Of a DNA stretch of 64,000 nucleotides, positions 56,148 through 64,000 are shown in pieces (within the stretch, counting starts at the first letter, position 1; each line of letters opens with the position of its first letter). The DNA is from Iodidimonas sp. SYSU 1G8 (GTDB lineage Bacteria; Pseudomonadota; Alphaproteobacteria; SMXS01): assembly GCF_039655775.1 (NCBI RefSeq), contig NZ_JBBYXJ010000001.1:992001-1056000 (forward strand), given 5' to 3'. A program made the translations under genes and the position numbers. The notes beneath the pieces are model-generated. The model was given only the letters and a program-made list of their open reading frames with translations, made no database searches and was not told the DNA's origin.

Positions 56148-58762
56148 GACCGATCTCCTGTGCCGTGCGCAAGCAGGGTAAAATAGAATGTCGTCCCTTC
56201 GCCTACTCTAGAATCAAAGCGGATGGTTCCGCCATGTCGCTCGACGATTTTCTTGGCGATGGCAAGCCCGATGCCGTTTCCCTCATACTCATCGCGCGCG
56301 TGCAGCCGCTGAAACATCTGAAAAATTCGTTCGGAATACTGCGCGTCGATACCGATGCCATTATCGCCTACTGAAAATATCCATGTCGCACCATCGCGGA
56401 CGGCGCCTATGGTAATCCTCGGCGCGCGATCCGGCGCATGAAATTTCAGGGCGTTGCCGATCAAATTCTGGAGAAGTTGCCCCAACTGACCCTCGTCCGC
56501 CTGCACGACGGGCAGATCTCCGTGCTCGATCTGGGCGTGCTGACGCCTGATCGCGTCACCCAGCGAGCGGCAGACGCGCCGGACCACCGCTGCCGTGTCC
56601 GTGGGCTCGAACGCCTTGCCCTGCGTGCCGACACGGGACAGGGTCAACAGGTCGCTGACAAGCCGCTGCATGCGCTTGGCGCCATCGACGATGTAGCCGA
56701 TGTACTTGTCGGCGCGCTCGTCGAGCGAGCCGCGATACCGTTCTGCCAGCAGTTCCGTGTAGCTCGCGACCATGCGCAGCGGCTCGCGCAGGTCATGGGA
56801 CGCGACATAGGCGAACTGCTCCAGCTCGGCGTTCGAGCGCTCCAGCTCCCTCGTCTTGGCGGCAAGAGCCGCCGCCGCCTTCCGCCGCTCCGTGATGTCG
56901 AGGATCACGCCCAGCACCAGCAGGCCGGCCGCCGTCTCGACCGGCTGCAACGTGATCTCGATGGGAAACTCGCTGCCATCCCGGCGCAGCCCGAAGAGAT
57001 CACGCCCTTCGCCCATGGCGCGTGCCGACGGCGCCGCGGTGAATGCCTGAAGGTCGAGCGGGTGTGTTTCGCGAAACCGGACCGGCACGAGACCGTGGAC
57101 CGGGCGTCCGACCAGTTCGTCGGCGCGATAGCCGAACATGCGCTCGACCTGGTGGTTCACCAGTGCGATCACGCCGCCGGCATCCACCATGATCATGCCG
57201 CTGGGCGAGGCCTCGAACGCCAGCCTGAACTTGGCCTCCAACTGTCGCTTCTCCGCGACGTCGCTCAGAATGCCGAGCGAGCCGATGAGTTCTCCGGCCG
57301 GCCCTCTGATGGCGGAGACGCGCGCCTCGAGCAGCAGGCGGGTGCCATCCTTGGCCACATGCACCACATCCATGTCCTGGAAGCCGTGGCCGTCGCGGAT
57401 GCGTTTCAGATTCCGCTCCAGCGATGTCTCGTTGCCAGGCTCGATGAGCATGCGCGCGGGGGCGCCGATCGCTTCTTCGGCCGTGTAGCCGTACAGCCTC
57501 TCCGCCGCGGGGTTCCATCCCGTGATGACACCGTCGAGCGTGGTGGCAATGACGGCATCTTCCGAAGAGTCGAGGGCCGCGCCGAACATGCGCTCCCGCA
57601 GGGCATAATGCTGAAAGGCCCGCGCCAGCACGCCCACTTCGCCAGCTGTGTCGACGGGCAGCGTGACGGCACGTCCCGATTGCAGGGCAGTAACGGCGTT
57701 CGTCATCTGAATGATGGGACGGGCCAGCGAACGGGCCAGTATGACGCCGGCGATCCCCGCGATCAGCGCCGCGACGACCCCCGCCAGCAATGCGGAATCC
57801 CGGATCGCCCGGACGGCGCCGACGATGTGCGCATAGCGCTGCGCCTGGATGACCGAGATACGCGGCCCTTCCGCCAGCGGCACCGATGCGATGGCGAGCC
57901 CGATCCGTCGGTCGCCAAGGGTCGTGATGGAGGTCGCGGCGCCCCCTTCCGGATCAATGTTCAGATCAGGAATGTCCTCCTGAACACGCCGCGGCCGACC
58001 GAACTCGAACGCGAATTCGTTCTGCGGGGCCGGGTGAAGAAGATAGTCGCCGCGTCCATTGACGACGAAGAGTTGGGTCTGAGGAAGGCGGCGCTGCCGC
58101 AGTTCGCGGAATGCCGGGCGCATGTCGATATTGAGGATCACGAGTCCGAAGGGCGTGCCGTCGGCGGCATGCACCGGCGTTGCCGTGCGGAGGACCGGCA
58201 TGGCTGGCAGCACGACCCTGCCCTGCTCGACATTCAGGTCGATGTCCGAGACATAGACCTCGCCCGGCATGAGCCGTACGGTTTCCCCGACGAAGTCCCG
58301 CACGCCCTTGCGCTGCAACTTGTCACGGGCGACACGCCGGACCGATCCGTCCCCGGTCAGGCGATCAACCCGGACGATCTCGCGGCCACCATCATCAAGG
58401 CCGATCAGCCGCGCCTTGACATAAGCAGGCTTGGCCGCGAGCACCGCCGACAGAAGCTGGGCGAACTGATCCTCGTACTGCTTGTCGGTCAAGCCGGTGA
58501 CGGGATCCCGTCCGCCAGAGCGCCGCGCCCGGACGAGGCCATCGACCGACGCGGAGCCTCGCAGGGAGAGAACGTCGGCGCGGGCCCCTTCCGCATGATC
58601 GGCGAGATGATCGGCCAGCAGCCGCGTGTCGCCTTCGAGCCGGCGCATCTCCACCGGCAGGACCGTCTCCTCCAGATCCCGGTAGACGAAGATACCAATG
58701 AGACCGGCTGTAAGCGCGGCCAAGCCAACCATGGCGCCCGTCAGTCTGGTGACAAGCGTCAT
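56144..58762 (-). CDS. Membrane sensor histidine kinase (dCache-HAMP-PAS-PAS-HisKA-HATPase)
   Basis: An 872-residue kinase. TM1 is near residues 8-30, a large periplasmic sensor domain covers 30-315, and TM2 plus HAMP (LARPIIQMTNAVTALQSG) follow. Two PAS domains (AVIATTLDGVITGWNPAAER; GMIMVDAGGVIALVNHQVER) come next. HisKA reads QFAYVASHDLREPLRMV, the phytochrome-like class, and the ATPase has NLIGNALKFH and GNGIGLAIAKKIVE. The ATG at 58762 (MTLVTRLTG) is preferred over the frame start at 58807. It probably phosphorylates the overlapping single-domain regulator in response to a periplasmic ligand. Confidence 0.94.
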   Translation of the reverse strand: MTLVTRLTGAMVGLAALTAGLIGIFVYRDLEETVLPVEMRRLEGDTRLLADHLADHAEGARADVLSLRGSASVDGLVRARRSGGRDPVTGLTDKQYEDQFAQLLSAVLAAKPAYVKARLIGLDDGGREIVRVDRLTGDGSVRRVARDKLQRKGVRDFVGETVRLMPGEVYVSDIDLNVEQGRVVLPAMPVLRTATPVHAADGTPFGLVILNIDMRPAFRELRQRRLPQTQLFVVNGRGDYLLHPAPQNEFAFEFGRPRRVQEDIPDLNIDPEGGAATSITTLGDRRIGLAIASVPLAEGPRISVIQAQRYAHIVGAVRAIRDSALLAGVVAALIAGIAGVILARSLARPIIQMTNAVTALQSGRAVTLPVDTAGEVGVLARAFQHYALRERMFGAALDSSEDAVIATTLDGVITGWNPAAERLYGYTAEEAIGAPARMLIEPGNETSLERNLKRIRDGHGFQDMDVVHVAKDGTRLLLEARVSAIRGPAGELIGSLGILSDVAEKRQLEAKFRLAFEASPSGMIMVDAGGVIALVNHQVERMFGYRADELVGRPVHGLVPVRFRETHPLDLQAFTAAPSARAMGEGRDLFGLRRDGSEFPIEITLQPVETAAGLLVLGVILDITERRKAAAALAAKTRELERSNAELEQFAYVASHDLREPLRMVASYTELLAERYRGSLDERADKYIGYIVDGAKRMQRLVSDLLTLSRVGTQGKAFEPTDTAAVVRRVCRSLGDAIRRQHAQIEHGDLPVVQADEGQLGQLLQNLIGNALKFHAPDRAPRITIGAVRDGATWIFSVGDNGIGIDAQYSERIFQMFQRLHARDEYEGNGIGLAIAKKIVERHGGTIRFDSRVGEGTTFYFTLLAHGTGDRS

Positions 58763-59023
58763 GCCGGACACTCCGCGCCAACGCGGGCGAAACCATAACT
58801 CCGGCACTGGCGGCCATTACCGCCGGCGACGCCGAACAATCCACCCCAAGAACCCATGATCGTTTTCAGCGATCCCTGCCATGGGGAATTCTTTACCCTC
58901 ATGATCGCTGGCCAGGTCTCGCTACCTTCAATGGCCTCACCAAATGCCGCTAGGGTACTCCGATTCCGGCTCCCGAACAATCAATGCGGGTGCTTGAGTA
59001 CCGCGCGGTCCCGGCGCCGATCT

Positions 59024-60721
59024 CTATTCGGCGGCGAGCCGGGCCGCTGACGAGGCATGGCCATTGCGCAGCAGGCGTCCGGGTAGCGCGCCAGCGGGAT
59101 CGACGTGGTCCGTTCCGTGATAGCGCAGCAGGGTGCCATTGACGATAACGGCATCAATGCCGATGGCGTCCGACTGCAGCCGGTCGGCGCCTCCCGGCAA
59201 ATCATAGACGCGGCGGATGGGCGCCGGGCCGACGGTCGCGGGATCGAACACGACAACGTCGGCGGCGACGCCGACGGCGAGGCGCCCCCGGTCCGTGATG
59301 CCGAAGACTTCGGCGGGCCGCGATGTCAGCGCGCGCACACCCTGTTCGAGAGTGAGAGCGCCCTTGTCACGCACCCAATGACCGAGAAGATGCGTGGAGA
59401 AGCACGCATCGCAAAGCTGGCTGGCATGCGCGCCGGCATCGGAGAGACCGAGCACCGTGTTCGGGTCGTGCAACATCTCGCCGATGGCCGCCTCGTCGGT
59501 ATTGAGGACGGCGGTACGGAAACGGGCTTTCAGGTCGGTCGCCAGCGCCATGTCGAGCGCCAGGTCGGTCGCATCGACGCCGCGCTCGCGCGCGACATCC
59601 ACCAGATTGCGCTCCTCGAGCGCAGGCTCCGGCGGATAGACCGCGATGGTCGTGCGTTCGTCCCAGCCTTCCAGCACCGGGATCAGGCTCTCGCGCATCT
59701 GCTGGCGCCATGCCGGGTCCGAGAACCGGGCGATCCGCGCCTCGCGCGTGCCCGCGCCCAGTTCCGCGAACATGGGCATGGCCTCGAACGGGAATGGCGT
59801 CTCGAACTGGAACTCGAAGTTCAGCGGCCGGCAGGCGACCTGCGGGATGATGTTCAGCCCCTGCTCCACCAGATCGGCGGTACGGTCCAGCTGCTTGCGG
59901 TGCCCGCCCGGCCCGAAGAGGCCGGTGAGCATGGCGGTCCAGCTGATCCATTTGCCGGTGCGGCGGGCGATGGCCGACAGCTCCTTCAGATAGAAGCCGG
60001 GTCCGACATTCACCTGTACCATGCCGCCGACCTCGCCGACCGGGCTGGCCAGTTCCTCGATCTCGTCGAGCTCGGCCAGACGGCTCGGCACCGGCTTGCC
60101 GGCATAACCCCAATGGGTGATCGCCTTCGACGTCGCGAAACCGACGGCGCCTGCCTGCAGCGCTTCGCGCACGATGTCGCGCATGCGGGCGACCTCGTCC
60201 GGCGTCGCGGCACGCTCGACGGCGTCCTCGCCCATCACGTACATGCGCAGCGGCGTATGCCCGATCAGCACGCCCAGGTTGATCGCCATGCCCTTGCGTT
60301 CGATGGCGTCCAGATATTCCGGAAAGGTCTCGAAGCCCCAATCGTCGCCCAGTCCCGCCTCGAGCGCCTCCAAGGACATGCCCTCGACGTTCTCCAGCGT
60401 TTGCAGGATCAGCCGGCGATGATCCGGCCGGGTGGGCGCGACGCCAAAGCCGCAATTGCCGACCACCGCCGTCGTCACGCCATGCCAGGGCGAGATCGTC
60501 AGCATCCGGTCCCACATGATCTGGGCGTCGTAATGGGTATGAATATCCACGAAACCCGGACAGACCACGCGTCCTCCGGCATCGATGGTCCGCGCGGCGG
60601 GCTCGGGCGCATCGCCCAGCGCGACGATCCGACCGTCCTTGATTCCGACATCGCCCCGATAGCCAGGCGCGCCGGTGCCGTCGATGATCGTGCCGCCGAC
60701 AATCTTGATATCGTAGCTCAT
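59024..60721 (-). CDS. Amidohydrolase of the N-acyl-D-amino-acid deacylase type (second copy)
   Basis: A 565-residue amidohydrolase related to the one at 22174-23910. FVDIHTHYDAQIMWD holds the first metal His pair, VVGNCGFGVAP the bridging Cys, and LGLSDAGAHASQ the late catalytic Asp. The split beta-sandwich is GGTIIDGTGAPGYRGD and GVAADVVVFDPATVG. Differences through the middle of the protein suggest a different substrate from its paralogue. The ribosome site GGGGAG precedes the ATG. The TenA gene lies 79 nt upstream on the same strand and may be co-transcribed. Confidence 0.93.
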   Translation of the reverse strand: MSYDIKIVGGTIIDGTGAPGYRGDVGIKDGRIVALGDAPEPAARTIDAGGRVVCPGFVDIHTHYDAQIMWDRMLTISPWHGVTTAVVGNCGFGVAPTRPDHRRLILQTLENVEGMSLEALEAGLGDDWGFETFPEYLDAIERKGMAINLGVLIGHTPLRMYVMGEDAVERAATPDEVARMRDIVREALQAGAVGFATSKAITHWGYAGKPVPSRLAELDEIEELASPVGEVGGMVQVNVGPGFYLKELSAIARRTGKWISWTAMLTGLFGPGGHRKQLDRTADLVEQGLNIIPQVACRPLNFEFQFETPFPFEAMPMFAELGAGTREARIARFSDPAWRQQMRESLIPVLEGWDERTTIAVYPPEPALEERNLVDVARERGVDATDLALDMALATDLKARFRTAVLNTDEAAIGEMLHDPNTVLGLSDAGAHASQLCDACFSTHLLGHWVRDKGALTLEQGVRALTSRPAEVFGITDRGRLAVGVAADVVVFDPATVGPAPIRRVYDLPGGADRLQSDAIGIDAVIVNGTLLRYHGTDHVDPAGALPGRLLRNGHASSAARLAAE

Positions 60722-60800
60722 GTCTGCTCTCCCCGCGTTTGACGGTAATTAAAGCAGGCGTGAAGGAGGATGTCGAGGCAGTGCTACCCCGGCGGTAACA

Positions 60801-61463
60801 TCACACCGGCCAGCTTTCCCGGCGCCAGGCGCTGTCCCAGAACATCCATTCGAACTGCACCGACCTGACAAAGGCCGCCGCCATGCGGTCGACACGCGAC
60901 GGCGAAGCCTCAGCGGCGAGCGCATCGGCGATGGCGATCACCCTGCGCACCGCCGCCGCGAAATCCTCGCTCGCATAGGTGTCGATCCAGGCCCGGTAGG
61001 GATTGTCCGCGGCGGCGCGCGCATGGATCGCGTTGCCTACTTCCTCATAGACCCAGAAGCACGGCAGGACGGCCGCGACCGCCTCCTCGATGCTGGCCTG
61101 ATGCGCCGTGGCGACGAGAAAGTTGACGTAGTTCAGGCAGGTCGGTGACGGCTCCGCCGCCTTGACCGCGGCGTCGTCGAGTCCGTTCGCACGGAAGACG
61201 CCCTCGTGCAGCGACCGTTCCACCACAAGCGCCACCTGCGCCGCCTGGGCGAATTCCAGCATCATCGGTGTCTCCGGCGCCTTGGCCGACAGCAACGACA
61301 GGGTCCGCGAATAGCCTTCGAGATACAGACTGTCTTGCAGCATGTAGAACTGGAAGGTCTCGCGCGGCAACGAACCGTCCGACAGCGCCTTGTTGAAGGG
61401 CATTTCGGCAATGGCGGCGCGCAGCGGCGCGACACGGCGCCATACATCCTCGCAGAACGACAT
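60801..61463 (-). CDS. tenA: TenA-family thiaminase II / aminopyrimidine aminohydrolase
   Basis: A 220-residue all-helical TenA protein. The catalytic Cys is in AAVLPCFWVYEEVG, an acidic pair surrounds FYMLQDSLYLEGYSR, and the C-terminal Glu is in QFEWMFWDSAW. TenA enzymes salvage the pyrimidine half of degraded thiamine or hydrolyse related amines. No THI-box riboswitch was found upstream. Its neighbours are an amidohydrolase on the same strand and a divergent TonB receptor, so salvage of an imported compound is possible. Confidence 0.92.
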   Translation of the reverse strand: MSFCEDVWRRVAPLRAAIAEMPFNKALSDGSLPRETFQFYMLQDSLYLEGYSRTLSLLSAKAPETPMMLEFAQAAQVALVVERSLHEGVFRANGLDDAAVKAAEPSPTCLNYVNFLVATAHQASIEEAVAAVLPCFWVYEEVGNAIHARAAADNPYRAWIDTYASEDFAAAVRRVIAIADALAAEASPSRVDRMAAAFVRSVQFEWMFWDSAWRRESWPV

Positions 61464-61843
61464 GAAAACTCCTGTTGGTTCCGATGCGGGCTAGTTCGGC
61501 GCATGCGCGGCCCGCGCGTCAAGCCCGGAATGCCGGATGCCGCGGCGGAACCGGCTCCTGGGACGGTGCCCGCCACAAGCCTGTTGCAGGATCGCCACAC
61601 CCTTTGATCAAACGCACAGGTCGTCAGCAGCGCCGACTTTTTAAGGTTGCAAAGACGTTACCGGACGGTTTATTGCCGCCGCTGTAAGAGGATAAAAGCC
61701 TCTTACTAATCAGGTACTTGCAACGTCCGATTGAAACAATATGACCTGGCTGCCGGCCTCGCGCCGCCGGGATTGGCATGGGTGCCTTTCCCGATGACGA
61801 CTTGGCCGGTCAAAGCGGGGTCTATCCGAAGGGAACTCTCTCC
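61464..61843. other. 380-nt divergent intergenic region between tenA and the TonB receptor
   Basis: This is the longest non-coding stretch in the window. It must hold the tenA promoter (minus) and the receptor promoter (plus). The half near the receptor is AT-richer (61615-61740) and contains a perfect 8-bp hairpin at 61684-61706 and two TTGCAA motifs (about 61647 and 61721). I see no convincing open frame, tRNA or known riboswitch. Confidence 0.6.
61684..61706. promoter_or_regulatory. Inverted repeat GTAAGAGG-N7-CCTCTTAC
   Basis: A perfect 8+7+8 dyad lies 138 nt before the TonB receptor start in AT-rich sequence. It is not followed by T residues, so it is more likely a regulator site or a leader hairpin than a terminator. 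Confidence 0.4.
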
Positions 61844-64000
61844 ATGGACAAAGCTGACTTCAGGTCACGCTTTTGGGGTCCGGCTGCCGTCTTGGCCGTC
61901 TCCGTCTCCGGCTTCGCTCTCTCGACGAGCGTAGCACTGGCGCAGGCCGAGGATGCGGCCGCGGCGAACGCGGGCGCGCCCCGTACGTCGATCGAAACCG
62001 TCACGACCCAGGCCCAGAAGGTCGAGACGAACATCCAGTCGACCCCGGTTGCCGTCACGGCGATCTCCGGTGACACGCTGCAGCGTTCGTTCGCCCAGGA
62101 TCTTCGCGATCTGAGCAAGAACACGCCGAACGTCATGCTTGAGCCGGTCGGCGCGTTCCAGAACGCCTCGGCCTTCTTCATCCGCGGCTTCGGCAGCACG
62201 GACATCGAGTCCGCCGGCGACCCCGGCGTCGGCATCTTCGTCGACGGTGTCTATCAGGCCCGTTCCTCGACCGGCCTGTCGGACATGCTCGACGTGGAAG
62301 CGGTCGAAGTCCTGCGCGGTCCGCAGGGCACCCTGTTCGGCCGCAACACCATCGTCGGCGCCGTCCTGCTGAACCACAAGAAGCCCGACGTCGATGAATT
62401 CGGCGTCTCCGGCTCGGTTCTGGCCGGCAATTACGGCCGTATCGACATCAAGGGCGTGGTCAACGTGCCGATCGTCGAAGGCGTCGCCGCCGTCCGTCTG
62501 GCGATGAAGTCGACCAATTTCGACGGCTTCTACACCAACACCGTCGACAACAAGCCCTATGGCGGCAACGAGCGCCTGACCTTCAACCCGAGCCTGGGTG
62601 TGGTCGGCGAAAACTGGGATCTGACGATCCGCGGCGAATTCGCCCGCATCCGCGACGATTCCTACGCCAACGTGCAGTACAGCCAGTGCCCGGGTACCAA
62701 TGGCGTGCCGAATGTCGGCGCGTTCCAGACCGTCCCGCTGATCAGCGTGCTCTACAAGGGTAACGCCGGTCTCGACGCCTGCGGCATTGCGCCGAGCAAG
62801 GAATCGTTCACGGTCTCGCACGACAACACCAGCGGCCGCGGTTCCGACTTCGACGTGTGGGGCATCACCGGCGAGCTGAACTACAACATTCCGGACGTCG
62901 GCACGCTCAGCTACGTCGGCAACTACCGGAACACCGAAGAAGACGTGTATAACGACTTCGACGCCACCGACCTGCCGGTCTACATGACCCGCCGTCAGCA
63001 GGATCACTGGCAGACCAGCCACGAGTTGCGCTTCGCGTCCGAGTTCTCGGACACGGTCGATTTCGTCGCCGGCCTGTACTACTTCAAGCAGCGGTACTAC
63101 ATGGAACAGGACACTTTCGGGTGGCTGTTCGATGCCGGCTTCGGCAATGCGCTGCGTAACGCCCTGGGCGTGAACACCGGCACCACCACCACGTTCGACG
63201 ATCTGAACCCGAACGCGGGCGGTTTCGGCGCCACCACCCAGACCAACGAATCCTGGGCCGCGTTCCTCAACGTGAACTACCACATCACCGACACCATCAC
63301 CCTGTTCGGCGGTCTGCGGTACACGGAAGAGAGCAAGGACTTCGAAACCTGCGCGCCGTCGGCGGTGAACGACCGGATCAACCGGCTGTGCAACACCACC
63401 CCGGGCCTCGTCGGTTCCACCTACTACAACAGCCTTCTGCAGCTGGCGCCGGGCGACAGCAACTGGAGCAACGTGAGCCCCAAGGCGGGCGTGAACTGGC
63501 AGGCCACCGACGACCTGTTCGTCTACGGCAGCTGGACCCGTGGTTTCCGTTCGGGCGGCTTCAACGGCCGTTGCGGCACGCCGTTCTCGTGCACTCCGTT
63601 CGACCCCGAAGTGGCCGATTCCTATGAATTGGGCTTCAAGTGGGATCCGATGCAGGAACTGCGCATCAACCTGACCGGCTTCTGGCTGGAGTACAAGAAC
63701 CAGCAGGTTCCGCTGATCCGTCAGTCTCCCGGCGGTTCGGGCGGCGGCAACGAGACCGTCACGGCCAATGCCGGTTCGGCCCGCGCCAAGGGTGTCGAAC
63801 TGGAAGTGACCGCGGTTCCGACCGAAGGCCTGAAGATGTGGGGTGCTCTCGGCTTCCTCGACGCCAAGCGGACCAGCTTCTGCGCGGACGTCGATGGCGT
63901 TGGCGCCTTCCCGGGCGCGCCGGGTTCGTCGTGCAATCCGGATGACGAAATCCTGCTGACCAACCCGAACCCGATCGCCAACCCGAATGGCTACGGCTAT
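61844..64000 (+). CDS. TonB-dependent outer-membrane receptor, 3' end missing
   Basis: An open frame of 719 codons runs off the right edge. The signal peptide ends near VALAQAEDA (residue 35). The region SIETVTTQAQKVETN precedes the plug and may serve as the TonB box. The plug domain (55-165) has PNVMLEPVG, IRGFGSTDIE, VGIFVDGVYQ and VEVLRGPQGTLFGRN; the usual GGAVNI-like segment reads VGAVLLN. Beta-barrel strands follow, including GLRYTEESKDF and YGSWTRGFRSGGFNG. AAGGGAAC lies about 10 nt before the ATG. The receptor would import a siderophore, vitamin or other nutrient with TonB energy; the ligand is unknown. Confidence 0.93.
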   Translation, partial: MDKADFRSRFWGPAAVLAVSVSGFALSTSVALAQAEDAAAANAGAPRTSIETVTTQAQKVETNIQSTPVAVTAISGDTLQRSFAQDLRDLSKNTPNVMLEPVGAFQNASAFFIRGFGSTDIESAGDPGVGIFVDGVYQARSSTGLSDMLDVEAVEVLRGPQGTLFGRNTIVGAVLLNHKKPDVDEFGVSGSVLAGNYGRIDIKGVVNVPIVEGVAAVRLAMKSTNFDGFYTNTVDNKPYGGNERLTFNPSLGVVGENWDLTIRGEFARIRDDSYANVQYSQCPGTNGVPNVGAFQTVPLISVLYKGNAGLDACGIAPSKESFTVSHDNTSGRGSDFDVWGITGELNYNIPDVGTLSYVGNYRNTEEDVYNDFDATDLPVYMTRRQQDHWQTSHELRFASEFSDTVDFVAGLYYFKQRYYMEQDTFGWLFDAGFGNALRNALGVNTGTTTTFDDLNPNAGGFGATTQTNESWAAFLNVNYHITDTITLFGGLRYTEESKDFETCAPSAVNDRINRLCNTTPGLVGSTYYNSLLQLAPGDSNWSNVSPKAGVNWQATDDLFVYGSWTRGFRSGGFNGRCGTPFSCTPFDPEVADSYELGFKWDPMQELRINLTGFWLEYKNQQVPLIRQSPGGSGGGNETVTANAGSARAKGVELEVTAVPTEGLKMWGALGFLDAKRTSFCADVDGVGAFPGAPGSSCNPDDEILLTNPNPIANPNGYGY

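Noticed and set aside
56438-58798. A 786-codon open frame antisense to the membrane kinase
   Set aside because: The sense strand has all kinase motifs; the antisense frame has none.
61464-61660. Possible thiamine (THI-box) riboswitch near tenA / TonB receptor
   Set aside because: ACCCTTTGATC near 61600 looks partly like the THI box, but CTGAGA and the AATGCCAGCG part are missing, and the strand does not suit tenA.

Overview
The window is about two-thirds G+C by eye and densely packed with bacterial genes. Gene content suggests a Gram-negative, aerobic alphaproteobacterium: an exosortase A (PEP-CTERM) exopolysaccharide locus, quinoprotein and sarcosine-oxidase-type enzymes, a TonB-dependent receptor, and histidine kinases of alphaproteobacterial style. 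I cannot fix the order or genus from sequence alone. I see no tRNA, rRNA, CRISPR array, IS element or prophage.

Region 1 (1-18.6 kb) is an exosortase-A-associated polysaccharide and protein-sorting locus. It holds a chain-length protein (cut by the left edge), an outer-membrane export lipoprotein, and a PLP decarboxylase translationally coupled to an AMP-forming ligase. Divergent from these run a FemAB-like protein, an acyl carrier protein and two alpha/beta-hydrolase-fold proteins. Then come a Wzy/WaaL-like ligase, a GT4 glycosyltransferase, the large PrsT TPR protein, an EpsB-type priming glycosyltransferase, ManC, and a PEP-CTERM-tagged surface protein with a Gly/Asp-rich linker and a PKD-like domain. 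The exosortase itself is not in the window and presumably lies to the left. The locus would build a lipid-linked polysaccharide, export it, and sort or glycosylate PEP-CTERM proteins. The ACP, ligase, decarboxylase and hydrolase genes look like a small-molecule activation module of unknown product.

Region 2 (18.7-25.2 kb) holds a membrane-anchored two-part protein of unknown function, a TetR regulator, a class A acid phosphatase, and on the other strand a Rieske oxygenase plus amidohydrolase operon. The TetR promoter and the Rieske promoter share the same 11-nt element, AACATGTTTGA, 7 or 8 nt after an identical TTGACT, which suggests one regulon.

Region 3 (25.2-41.3 kb) is metabolic: aminopeptidase N, a fused enoyl-CoA hydratase/3-hydroxyacyl-CoA dehydrogenase, sarcosine oxidase alpha and gamma (beta and delta absent here) with PurU, a low-GC racemase-family gene that looks acquired, a Sel1-repeat protein behind glpD, divergent glpK coupled to a cytochrome b, a cytochrome c', and a small unknown protein with a possible Fur-type site upstream.

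Region 4 (41.3-58.8 kb) mixes signalling with carbon metabolism: a hybrid kinase with a degenerate receiver, a TPR/2OG-oxygenase protein, an acyl-CoA synthetase, malic enzyme, a cupin, an LLM-class oxidoreductase, E1 alpha/beta of a 2-oxoacid or acetoin dehydrogenase followed by a clear terminator, a PQQ/haem c lipoprotein dehydrogenase, and a cluster of two kinases plus one response regulator.

Region 5 (59.0-64.0 kb) has a second D-aminoacylase-type amidohydrolase, a TenA thiaminase, and a divergent TonB-dependent receptor cut by the right edge.
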